Below, in pieces: positions 1 to 6,233 of a DNA stretch of 6,233 nt. This DNA comes from JBEBXQ01 sp040391535. Lineage in GTDB: Bacteria > Bacteroidota > Bacteroidia > Cytophagales > Spirosomataceae. The stretch is from contig JBEBXQ010000186.1 in NCBI GenBank assembly GCA_040391535.1, positions 1 to 6,233 of the forward strand, read 5' to 3'. How positions within the stretch are numbered: the stretch's first letter is position 1; every line of letters begins with the position of its first letter. The position numbers and the translations under genes are program-made. The notes below the pieces were generated by a model, which was not told the DNA's origin, did not search any database, and was given only the letters and a program-made list of their open reading frames with translations.

Positions 1-61
1 GGTAATTATATCATCCAGCGCGGAAGTTAGATGAATAAATTATCCACCTGCCAAGGAATCT

Positions 62-811
62 CTACCGGCAATGCTCCATAAGTTTTCGCATTAACAACAC
101 TGCCTTATCTTTATTAACACTTTCATCAGCACTGATGTTGACAATCACTGCCATTTCCACGCCATTATTAAAAACATACAGGCAATTTTCTACAGAATTC
201 CAGCTGGCTGCTTCGCCTACACCTTCCACCGGAGCATAGGCTTTTGCTACCTCAGCAAACATACCGGTCATTGCCCCTGTCATTTGCTTTTGCGTCTCTT
301 TGTCTACGCCCAGCTCATCAAGTTTTTTCAGTCTTTCATTTATTTTCTCATTCCCCGACTTCCCTTCCAAAGCTTTATCAATCTCACGGTTCATGGCATC
401 AGTCTGTTCATCTGTAACTTTTCTTCTGCTTAAATCGAAATACTCCCGCTTCATTTTTTTAATACCTTTCAGCTCCACCACGTTTTTTTCAGGCACATCA
501 ACAGAGAAACCTGCTGCATTGACAGTCTTTATCCTATCCGACTTCCATTCATAGGTAACACTATGATAATCCGGGCTTTTCATTATTTTACTGTACTTTT
601 TCCCGGCTTCGTCTTTGGGCGCACCCGCTACTTCAGCTGCCAGATCAACCGTCAGCAGCTCATCCAGTTTTTCAGCGTAATCAGAAAGGCAGTCAGCACT
701 TACCAGACCCTTTATCAGAGGGTCAGATTTCTTTTCCGATTCTGTTGAATGGTTAGCTCCGCAGGAAATAAACATGCCTACGGAGAAAATGAGTACCAGG
801 TTTTTCATCAT
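62..811 (-). CDS. Predicted lipoprotein of unknown function (249 aa)
   Basis: This is a complete reading frame with a TAG stop. It opens with two consecutive Met codons (811 or 808), and I use the outer one. The N-terminus is a typical lipoprotein signal: Lys3, a hydrophobic stretch at residues 5-15, then FISC with Cys17 as the lipidation site. Phe at -3 is a little off the usual lipobox, and the following Ser/Glu/Lys-rich segment looks like a flexible tether. The mature part has an N-terminal mixed region to about residue 110. A highly charged segment at about 120-175, rich in Lys and Glu, is probably helical. A C-terminal beta/alpha region follows at about 200-249 (LYVFNNGVEMAVIVNIS, then a helix). 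Cysteines 41, 210 and 248 could form a disulfide. I do not recognise the family and assign no function. It is transcribed away from the kinase gene across a 365-base gap, so it is probably a separate unit. It should sit on the periplasmic side of the inner membrane or in the outer membrane. The call as a real lipoprotein gene is firm; its role is unknown. Confidence 0.85.
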   Translation of the reverse strand: MMKNLVLIFSVGMFISCGANHSTESEKKSDPLIKGLVSADCLSDYAEKLDELLTVDLAAEVAGAPKDEAGKKYSKIMKSPDYHSVTYEWKSDRIKTVNAAGFSVDVPEKNVVELKGIKKMKREYFDLSRRKVTDEQTDAMNREIDKALEGKSGNEKINERLKKLDELGVDKETQKQMTGAMTGMFAEVAKAYAPVEGVGEAASWNSVENCLYVFNNGVEMAVIVNISADESVNKDKAVLLMRKLMEHCR

Positions 812-963
812 AACTTTTAAATTATGGAATATGGATATATGTCCGTTTCAGTTTTCAGGAAAATCCGCAACAGTTGATCAATTTACCTTTATAAGCGAAC
901 TTTCAGCAAAGGCTCTGCCTGCAATTTATTCAGAATACGAAATGATAAAATATTCTATTTATT

Positions 964-979
964 TTAGAAATAGTTCTAA
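964..979. promoter_or_regulatory. Palindrome, possible operator
   Basis: TTAGAA and TTCTAA form a perfect 6-base dyad around a 4-base centre (ATAG). An overlapping alternative pairing, CTATTT at 955-960 with AAATAG at 968-973, is also perfect. It lies in the divergent gap, so a bound protein could affect both flanking genes. The dyad is seen directly; operator function is a guess, because AT-rich intergenic DNA forms such repeats by chance. Confidence 0.3.
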
Positions 980-985
980 CGAATT

Positions 986-1030
986 TGCCGGCTTATTCTT
1001 CGGGATCCAACAGGGAATGAGTAACCGGCA
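986..1030 (+). repeat. Bulged stem-loop (13 paired positions)
   Basis: TGCCGG at 986-991 pairs perfectly with CCGGCA at 1025-1030. The adjoining CTTATTC at 992-998 pairs with GAATGAG at 1015-1021 through six standard pairs and one U-G wobble. TAA at 1022-1024 forms a bulge, and the loop is 999-1014. As minus-strand RNA the wobble would become a C-A mismatch, which mildly favours a plus-strand transcript such as the leader of the kinase mRNA. No T-run follows, so it does not look like an intrinsic terminator. It could be a leader structure, a protein-binding dyad or chance. Confidence 0.4.
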
Positions 1031-1176
1031 GACTTCAAAGAGTAAGTAAAAGAAGGGAGATAGCCATAACGCACAACCAGGTTATATAAACCACTCACTC
1101 AAAACCACCAACAACTAAATATATTTCCACAATCTGAATTAATGTCCTTATTTTTAAATGATTTCTTTCAGATAAT

Positions 1177-3225
1177 ATGCCGGTCAGACTTCTATTATAC
1201 CTGTTGTTAATCGGGATCAGTACCTTTTCTCTGCCAGCACAGGATACCATCAGGATCAGTACCATCCGAAAACCTGTCAATTTATGGGAAACAGGTGCAG
1301 TCCGGTACGGCTATGATACGGCTTCCACCCTCGCGGCACTCCCTGCTGATTTATTTGCTTTTGATCTGAACCATAATCCCCCTCAACCGAATATCTCCTC
1401 AAGTCCGGCATGGCTAAAAATAACTGTTGTAAATGATACACCCGACTCAGCCTTCCTGGATTTTAATTTTAAATCAGCCGATATCATTAGCGCGCATAAT
1501 ACCATCTCCGGTGCTACATATAGCCTTGAAACCGGCCCTTATGTCAAACCGGATAAATGGCCGTTTCCCGAGCAACCCGGATTAATTCCCCTGACATTCA
1601 GCACCGGGCAGGTCAGCACCCTTTACTTCCGGCTCCGGAGTGCAAAGGGAAGGCCTTTCTCTATAAAAAACGCATACGTCCAGACCCGTACCGACAGCCT
1701 GCTGGAGTCAGTTAATGGTTACCGGTTGTTTGATGCCCGCACTGAATTCAACGGGTTTTTCCTGGGCGCCATCACGTTTACCATGCTCTTCTTTCTGTTT
1801 ATCTATTTCAAGGTAAATGATAAGGTTTACTTATATTACAGCCTGTACCTGCTGGGGGCAGCCCTGTATGCATTGATTGTGAAGTCACTGCCGTACTCCA
1901 ATCTGGCGCGTCTGGCTTATCTTGATTTTCAGCTTACTTACCAGTTAGGAGAACCGGTGCAGTACTTATTCTTTGCATCTTATATGTTTTTCGGACGGGA
2001 ATTACTGGACATCCGGAAAAGTAATCAATTGCTTTACACTTCGCTCACTGGTGCAGCCACACTACTGGCATTATCCGGTGCCGGTATATTACTCTATAAT
2101 TTTATTCAGTTTGACTATCTGATACAGCATCAGTTTTACATTATTTCAAGAAGCATCTTACTGCCTGTATGCCTGTTTTTCCTTATCTGGATTATCATAC
2201 GTATAAAAAGCCCGGTCAAATGGTTTTTTGTAACGGGCAGTTCCCTCTTCTTTCTTGGCGGACTGATTGCGGTAATGGCTGATCCGAAGAGCAGTCATTA
2301 TTTTGATTTTCCCTGGTCGGCAAATCCCATTATATTCTTTAAAGGGGGTATCCTGCTTGAAAGCCTTTGTTTTGCCATGGCCATGGGATACCGGTTTCAT
2401 CTGATCCGGAGAGAAAAAGAAAATGCCAGCAATGCCTATATCCGTCAATTGGAACTGAACAGGGAGATGGCAAAAAATGAAAAAGAACGGCTGGAGCAAA
2501 TGGTAAGTGAACGAACCCGCGAAATCATTGAAAAAAACAACTTACTTGAAAGACAAAAAGCGTTACAACTAAAAGCAGCCTACGAAAAACAGCTGGCAGA
2601 AATGGAAATGCGGGCATTACGCAGTCAAATGAATCCCCATTTTATTTTCAACAGCCTCAACTCTATCCGGTATGAAATATTAAGGCAGCATTACACACAG
2701 GCCGCAGATTACCTTACCCGGTTTTCAAAACTGCTGCGCTATATCCTGCAAAATTCACGGGAACATATCGTTAGTCTTGAAGAAGAAATCAGCATGAACC
2801 AACATTATGTCCGGCTGGAAAGCCTGAGATTCAGCCAGGGTCTTGATTTTCAACTCCATATAGCTAAGGATCTGGATCTGACAGATATAATGATACCGCC
2901 TATGTTACTTCAGCCTTATGTTGAAAATGCAGTTCGTCACGGACTGGTACCCAGTCAGAACAGTATTAAAAGGCTCATTATCGGAATCACCGAAACCGAA
3001 GATGGCTACAGTATCATTATCGAGGATAATGGTATAGGGAGGGAAGCTTCCGAAAATGGAAGTGACAAAGAAAACCGCAGGAGTTTGGGAATGGAAATCG
3101 CGGCCGAAAGAATGCAGCTTTTTAATTTGAATTATCCTTCTTCCCTTCAGGTTTCGGTTACTGACCTTTGGGAGAATGGTCGCCCCGACGGAACACGGGT
3201 AACAATATTATACAAAATACTATGA
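1177..3225 (+). CDS. 7TMR-DISM sensor histidine kinase, LytS type (682 aa)
   Basis: This inner-membrane sensor kinase should phosphorylate the response regulator that follows. A signal peptide (residues 1-21, ending SLPA before Gln22) leads into a periplasmic domain at about 25-165 of 7TMR-DISMED2 type, with the typical AWLKITVVN strand around Trp79. Seven membrane segments follow at roughly 191-211, 217-236, 260-276, 287-307, 323-343, 349-368 and 384-405 (7TMR-DISM_7TM). A charged coiled coil runs from about 409 to 478. The His_kinase module (PF06580 type) has phosphoacceptor His488 in MNPHFIFNSLNSIRYE. The ATPase domain has Asn584 in the N-box (YVENAVRHG), Asp617 with Gly619 and Gly621 in EDNGIG, and a diverged second glycine box (SLGMEIAAERM, Gly638). 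All residues needed for activity appear present. The ATG at 1177 is the only in-frame start that gives a signal peptide, and no Shine-Dalgarno sequence is visible. The stop overlaps the regulator start, so the two are co-translated. In the family the periplasmic domain is thought to bind carbohydrate or other small ligands; the ligand here cannot be predicted. Confidence 0.95.
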   Translation: MPVRLLLYLLLIGISTFSLPAQDTIRISTIRKPVNLWETGAVRYGYDTASTLAALPADLFAFDLNHNPPQPNISSSPAWLKITVVNDTPDSAFLDFNFKSADIISAHNTISGATYSLETGPYVKPDKWPFPEQPGLIPLTFSTGQVSTLYFRLRSAKGRPFSIKNAYVQTRTDSLLESVNGYRLFDARTEFNGFFLGAITFTMLFFLFIYFKVNDKVYLYYSLYLLGAALYALIVKSLPYSNLARLAYLDFQLTYQLGEPVQYLFFASYMFFGRELLDIRKSNQLLYTSLTGAATLLALSGAGILLYNFIQFDYLIQHQFYIISRSILLPVCLFFLIWIIIRIKSPVKWFFVTGSSLFFLGGLIAVMADPKSSHYFDFPWSANPIIFFKGGILLESLCFAMAMGYRFHLIRREKENASNAYIRQLELNREMAKNEKERLEQMVSERTREIIEKNNLLERQKALQLKAAYEKQLAEMEMRALRSQMNPHFIFNSLNSIRYEILRQHYTQAADYLTRFSKLLRYILQNSREHIVSLEEEISMNQHYVRLESLRFSQGLDFQLHIAKDLDLTDIMIPPMLLQPYVENAVRHGLVPSQNSIKRLIIGITETEDGYSIIIEDNGIGREASENGSDKENRRSLGMEIAAERMQLFNLNYPSSLQVSVTDLWENGRPDGTRVTILYKIL

Positions 3226-3228
3226 TGA
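3222..3228 (+). promoter_or_regulatory. Stop/start overlap coupling kinase and regulator
   Basis: The sequence ATGATGA contains the kinase TGA stop (3223-3225) and both possible regulator starts (3222 and 3225). A ribosome finishing the kinase can re-initiate directly on the regulator, which would keep the two proteins in fixed proportion. This is seen directly in the sequence; coupling itself is inferred. Confidence 0.7.
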
Positions 3229-3977
3229 TCAGAACTGTTTTAATTGATGATGAAATCCACTGTACAGAAAGCCTTGATCTGATTCTGCAGAAAGTGGCTC
3301 CACAGGCAGAGGTAGTTGCCAAATTCAATACATCCCGGGAAGCCCTTGCCTACCTTCAATGTCACCAGGCAGACCTTGTTTTTCTGGATATTGAAATGCC
3401 GGGTATGAGTGGATTCGACCTTTTGAATGCACTTTCACCGGTGACTTTTGATGTCGTATTCGTGACAGCCTATGATCAGTATGCCATCAGGGCTTTCTCT
3501 TACAGTGCAGTGAATTACCTGTTAAAACCGGTAGATGATGAAGAACTGACGGAAACCATTCTGCGGTGGGACCGAAGCCGAAAGCTCAGTACACTGCAGC
3601 TGACAATGGTTCAGGAATTCATGAGCAACAGAATTTCCCTTAAAACAAAGGTAGCATTACCTACTTCAGACGGACTGGAGTTTCTGGAGATCAGCAAAAT
3701 AGTACGGTGCGAAAGTGAAAGTAATTATACCCGGATTTATTGTGCAGATCAGTCCCGCTACCTGATCTGCCGGACCCTGAAAGAAGTAGAAAAAGTGCTG
3801 AGCGAAAACGGCTTTGTACGTATCCACCATTCTCATCTGATCAATCCGCAATATATGAAGCGTTTCAGCCGGCAGGACGGGGGATATATTCAGCTTGAAA
3901 ACGGAGAAATCATTACTGTTTCAAGAACAAAAAAAGACCGGCTTTTTAAACTTTTTGAGCATGTGGGGAAACTGTAG
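3222..3977 (+). CDS. LytTR-family response regulator (251 aa)
   Basis: This cytoplasmic DNA-binding response regulator is the cognate partner of the upstream kinase. The receiver domain spans about residues 3-118. It has the acidic pair Asp9/Asp10 (LIDDE), phosphoacceptor Asp56 (VFLDIEMPGMSGFDLL), Thr82 (FVTAYD) and Lys102 (LLKPVDD), so the phosphorylation site is intact. A linker of about 25 residues leads to a LytTR DNA-binding domain at about 144-247, recognised by EISKIVRCESESNYTRIY, FVRIHHSHLIN and the C-terminal VSRTKKDRLFKL. I start at the ATG at 3222, which overlaps the kinase stop as ATGA; a second Met at 3225 is equally possible. A longer frame from 3168 would add 18 residues that do not resemble a receiver domain and lie inside the kinase gene. 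The overlap and absence of a separate ribosome site imply translational coupling. LytTR regulators usually bind short direct repeats upstream of targets; I found no clear pair here, so the regulon is unknown. Confidence 0.95.
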   Translation: MMIRTVLIDDEIHCTESLDLILQKVAPQAEVVAKFNTSREALAYLQCHQADLVFLDIEMPGMSGFDLLNALSPVTFDVVFVTAYDQYAIRAFSYSAVNYLLKPVDDEELTETILRWDRSRKLSTLQLTMVQEFMSNRISLKTKVALPTSDGLEFLEISKIVRCESESNYTRIYCADQSRYLICRTLKEVEKVLSENGFVRIHHSHLINPQYMKRFSRQDGGYIQLENGEIITVSRTKKDRLFKLFEHVGKL

Positions 3978-4009
3978 AGCGTTTGTCTGCATTCCTTTCC
4001 AAACCCGGC

Positions 4010-4027
4010 ACCACGATCTTACGTGGT
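4010..4027 (+). terminator. Weak hairpin after the regulator gene
   Basis: ACCACG at 4010-4015 and CGTGGT at 4022-4027 form a perfect 6-base stem with a 6-base loop (ATCTTA), 32 bases past the regulator stop. Only three T residues follow the stem base (4027-4029), so if it terminates at all it is probably inefficient. It may instead attenuate read-through into the copper-protein gene. Confidence 0.35.
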
Positions 4028-4093
4028 TTCAGAATACTATATTTTATCCTCAAACCCATACTGATAGTCAGCGAAGTACGATATTTTAACTAC

Positions 4094-4199
4094 ATTTCAT
4101 GAAAGATTTTTAATATGGATATTCAATTACATTATCAGGCGCATACTGATTATTTCCGTATATTGGTGCGACTTACTTTTCCTATTGAAATTTCATGAA
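4094..4199 (+). repeat. Repeated ATTTCATGAA, second copy over a start codon
   Basis: The 10-mer ATTTCATGAA occurs at 4094-4103 and again at 4190-4199, 96 bases apart. The first copy sits in a perfect 10-base palindrome (TTTCATGAA plus A, 4095-4104). The second contains the ATG of the copper-protein gene at 4195 and is preceded by a second overlapping palindrome, GAAATTTC (4187-4194). The first copy also starts a four-codon frame (M-K-D-F-stop, 4099-4113) in the same phase as the downstream gene. This could be an operator pair, a leader peptide or a chance repeat in AT-rich DNA. Confidence 0.35.
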
Positions 4200-6186
4200 C
4201 ATTATAGTCAAAGCTCTGCAAATCATTTCATTGGTATGTATACTATTCCCATCTTTTGCACAGCCAGCCCCTAAGACAGAAAACGATTATTACCGTATCA
4301 TCACCATTCCTTTTCCTGAAAACATTGAAATGGAAGTCGGAGGTATGGCCGTTTTACCGAATGGCGAACTGGGTGTTTCCACCCGGCGCGGCGATGTCTG
4401 GATCATCGGTAATCCTTATCTCAAAGGGGACCGCCAGCCCTCTTTCAGACGTTTTGCTTCCGGGCTGCATGAGCCTCTCGGCCTGCTATACCGCGGAGAT
4501 CACTATCTGGTAGCACAACGCGGAGAAGTTACCAAGCTCACTGATCTTGACAATGACGGTATCGCAGACCAATATGATTCGTTTGCAAAATGGCCTTTAT
4601 CCGGTAATTATCATCAATACTCCTACGGGCCGGTACTGATGCCCAACGGCGATATGCTCGTAACCCTGAATGTAGACTGGATAGGAAAAGGCGGCAGCCT
4701 TACCAAATGGCGGGGTTGGATGCTGAAGCTGGACAATAACGGAAAACTGACTCCCTGGGCGGCAGGGCTGCGTTCGCCCGCCGGATTCGGCTCTTATAAA
4801 GGCGATATATTTTATACTGAAAACCAGGGCGACTGGGTGGCTTCAGGGCGAATGACGCATCTTGAAAAAGGGGATTTTGCAGGGAATGCCGCCAGTCTGC
4901 GGTGGAGTGACGAACCTGATTCACCTGTAAAACTGAAAGTGGAAGATATCCCGGATACCGGGCAACCTTTGTATGAAGTTGCGAAAACCGTAAAAGGACT
5001 GAAACCACCGGCCGTATGGTTTCCGCATACCCTGATGGGCATTTCAACTTCAGGATTTCAGGAAGACACTACCCAAGGTATTTTCGGGCCTTTTGCCGGA
5101 CAGTTATTTGTAGCCGATCAGGGACATAGCAAAATCATGCGGGTAGACATGGAAAAGGTAAATGGCGTATGGCAAGGTGTCTGTTTCCCTTTCAGGGAAG
5201 GTTTTCAATCGGGTATCCTGAAACTGGAGTGGGGACTTGACGGTTCACTTTTCGTCGGACAAACCAGCCGTGGCTGGTCAGCTACCGGGAAAAGCCCTTT
5301 TGGTATTCAGCGGCTGGTCTGGACAGGCGACATCCCTTTTGAAATGAAGCATATAAAATCCCGCCCCGACGGCTTTGAAATTACCTTTACCCAACCTATA
5401 GATCCCCGGTCCCTCCAGCATGATACCGATCTGTCATTAAACAGCTTTACCTATCCTTACCACCAGAAATACGGAGGCGATATTATCAATACAGAAGAAA
5501 TCCGGCCCGAAGGGTTTCTGATTTCGGATGACCGGCTGACCTTACGCATCGTGGTTTCACCTGAAAAGCTTCGTAAAGGCTATATTCACGAGATCAAAAG
5601 CACCGGTATCCGCTCAGAAGACGGGCAACCGCTCTTACATAATGTTGGTTATTATACATTAAATGAAATCGCCGGCGGCAATACTGCCTCCGGAAATAAT
5701 CTTATCCGCCTGAAAGAAAACGTGCATGCGCATCATCATCAGGATGCCCTACCGGGAAACACAGACGCAGGTATCAAAAATCAAAACAGTATGCCTGCAA
5801 GCTGGCAGGGGAAAGCCGATGTTTCGCTGGAATTAGGAACCTTACCCGGACTCAAATTCGATAAGAGCGAATTATCCGTTAAAGCCGGAAATAAAGTGAG
5901 GCTGGTTTTCAATAATAATGATGATATGCTGCACAACGTAGTTTTTACCCTTCCCGAAGCCGGAGATAAAGTAGGAGAAGCAGCGCTTGCATTAGGGTTG
6001 AAAGGCGGTGATCTGTCTTATGTCCCTCTCATGAATGACGTTTTGTTTCATACGAAGATTATTCAGCCGGAAGCTTCTGAAACCATTTATTTCACAGCAC
6101 CCGAAACACCCGGAAACTATCCGTTTATCTGTACATTCCCCGGCCATCATTTGTTTATGAAAGGTATCCTGAAAGTAGTGAAGTAA
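4195..6186 (+). CDS. Secreted GSDH-like beta-propeller fused to azurin-like copper domain (663 aa)
   Basis: The protein is predicted to be exported by a Sec signal peptide (residues 1-22, FPSFA before Gln23). Residues about 30-375 form a beta-propeller of the glucose/sorbosone dehydrogenase-like superfamily. Recurring motifs include GLHEPLGL (90-97), GLRSPAGFG (191-199), ENQGDWV (209-215), FVADQGHSKIMR (305-316) and LDGSLFVGQTSRGW (348-361). A D-x-D-x-D-G-x-x-D loop at 117-125 looks like a calcium site. Residues about 386-492 are a beta-rich domain ending YYTLNEI, a module that often follows such propellers. A low-complexity linker with His511 and His513-515 leads to a cupredoxin at about 540-663. 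Its ligands are His580, Cys646, His651 and Met655; the Cys-x4-His-x3-Met spacing and CTFPGH match azurin rather than plastocyanin. No CxxCH haem motif is present. By analogy it may oxidise a sugar or alcohol using PQQ and pass electrons through copper to respiration, but the cofactor and substrate are not proven, and some propellers of this type are not enzymes. The ATG at 4195 gives the signal peptide directly. Confidence 0.9.
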   Translation: MNIIVKALQIISLVCILFPSFAQPAPKTENDYYRIITIPFPENIEMEVGGMAVLPNGELGVSTRRGDVWIIGNPYLKGDRQPSFRRFASGLHEPLGLLYRGDHYLVAQRGEVTKLTDLDNDGIADQYDSFAKWPLSGNYHQYSYGPVLMPNGDMLVTLNVDWIGKGGSLTKWRGWMLKLDNNGKLTPWAAGLRSPAGFGSYKGDIFYTENQGDWVASGRMTHLEKGDFAGNAASLRWSDEPDSPVKLKVEDIPDTGQPLYEVAKTVKGLKPPAVWFPHTLMGISTSGFQEDTTQGIFGPFAGQLFVADQGHSKIMRVDMEKVNGVWQGVCFPFREGFQSGILKLEWGLDGSLFVGQTSRGWSATGKSPFGIQRLVWTGDIPFEMKHIKSRPDGFEITFTQPIDPRSLQHDTDLSLNSFTYPYHQKYGGDIINTEEIRPEGFLISDDRLTLRIVVSPEKLRKGYIHEIKSTGIRSEDGQPLLHNVGYYTLNEIAGGNTASGNNLIRLKENVHAHHHQDALPGNTDAGIKNQNSMPASWQGKADVSLELGTLPGLKFDKSELSVKAGNKVRLVFNNNDDMLHNVVFTLPEAGDKVGEAALALGLKGGDLSYVPLMNDVLFHTKIIQPEASETIYFTAPETPGNYPFICTFPGHHLFMKGILKVVK

Positions 6187-6192
6187 CTTTCA
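6170..6192 (+). terminator. AT-rich hairpin spanning the stop codon
   Basis: TGAAAGT at 6170-6176 pairs with ACTTTCA at 6186-6192 around a 9-base loop that contains most of the TAA stop. Three T residues follow. The stem is AT-rich and overlaps the coding end, so it is a weak candidate for termination or 3'-end protection. The remaining 41 bases of the window hold no other visible signal. Confidence 0.25.
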
Positions 6193-6233
6193 TTTAGCCG
6201 CTTTTGCCATTCAGTTCAACCCTTTAAGGAAGT

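Larger units (their letters stand above)
812..1176. other. Divergent intergenic region with dyad structures
   Basis: This 365-base, fairly AT-rich stretch separates the start codons of the minus-strand lipoprotein gene and the plus-strand kinase gene, so it should hold a promoter for each. I see no convincing gene in it. An open frame of 91 codons (774-1049, plus) begins antisense inside the lipoprotein gene and has no recognisable protein features. No complete Bacteroidota promoter (TTTG at -33 with TAnnTTTG at -7) stands out. The nearest -7-like strings before the kinase are TATATTTC at 1120-1127 and TATTTTTA at 1149-1156, both one base off and without a matching upstream box. Two inverted repeats are listed separately. 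Confidence 0.7.

Noticed and set aside
11..34. TCATC/GATGA inverted repeat as terminator of the lipoprotein gene
   Set aside because: The stem is only five pairs with a 14-base loop and no T-run in the minus direction.
999..1030. Possible tRNA fragment suggested by TTCGGGATCC
   Set aside because: No acceptor stem, anticodon arm or proper T-arm can be built around it.
774..1049. A 91-codon open frame on the plus strand
   Set aside because: It begins antisense within the lipoprotein gene and shows no signal peptide, motif or plausible domain. It also runs through both intergenic dyads.
1120..1156. Promoter -7 boxes TATATTTC and TATTTTTA before the kinase
   Set aside because: Each differs from TAnnTTTG by one base, and neither has a TTTG box at the right distance. 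Such strings are common in AT-rich DNA.
3168..3221. Upstream extension of the response regulator by 18 residues
   Set aside because: The extra residues lie inside the kinase gene and precede the normal receiver N-terminus. The ATGA overlap at 3222 is the better start.
4038..4181. Candidate -7 boxes before the copper-protein gene (TATATTTT, TACATTTC, TACTTTTC)
   Set aside because: None has an upstream -33 box at the proper spacing, so no promoter can be called.
4700..5047. Minus-strand open frames inside the copper-protein gene
   Set aside because: They are antisense shadows of a strongly supported coding region and contain no recognisable motifs.

Overview
The window looks like chromosomal DNA of a Bacteroidota member (Cytophagia, Chitinophagia or Sphingobacteriia type). 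The evidence is moderate G+C, no clear Shine-Dalgarno sequences before the genes, a LytS-type sensor with a 7TMR-DISM membrane module paired with a LytTR regulator, and a secreted sugar-dehydrogenase-like propeller carrying a middle domain that ends in YYTLNEI. The genus cannot be read from the sequence. There are four complete protein genes. I see no tRNA, rRNA, CRISPR array, insertion sequence or phage gene.

Layout. Positions 1-61 hold nothing recognisable. Positions 62-811 (minus strand) encode a lipoprotein of unknown function. Positions 812-1176 are a divergent intergenic region with two dyad structures: a compact palindrome at 964-979 and a longer bulged stem-loop at 986-1030. Positions 1177-3225 (plus) encode a 7TM sensor histidine kinase. 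Its TGA stop overlaps the ATG of a LytTR response regulator at 3222-3977, giving a translationally coupled two-component pair. Positions 3978-4194 are a 217-base gap with a small perfect hairpin and a 10-base repeat whose second copy covers the next start codon. Positions 4195-6186 encode a secreted three-part protein: a glucose/sorbosone-dehydrogenase-like beta-propeller, a beta-rich middle domain and a C-terminal azurin-like type 1 copper domain.

How the genes work together. The kinase probably senses an extracellular ligand through its periplasmic domain. It would phosphorylate Asp56 of the regulator, which would then bind DNA through its LytTR domain. Its targets are unknown. The 964-979 palindrome and the repeat before 4195 are possible operators, but nothing in the sequence links them to this regulator. 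The copper protein probably acts in the periplasm or at the cell surface and may pass electrons from a propeller-bound redox centre to a respiratory acceptor through its own cupredoxin. That role is inferred from domain architecture.

I found no clear new multi-gene system. The observations most worth following are the propeller-cupredoxin fusion with its His-rich linker, the 986-1030 stem-loop, and the duplicated palindromic start-codon context upstream of 4195.
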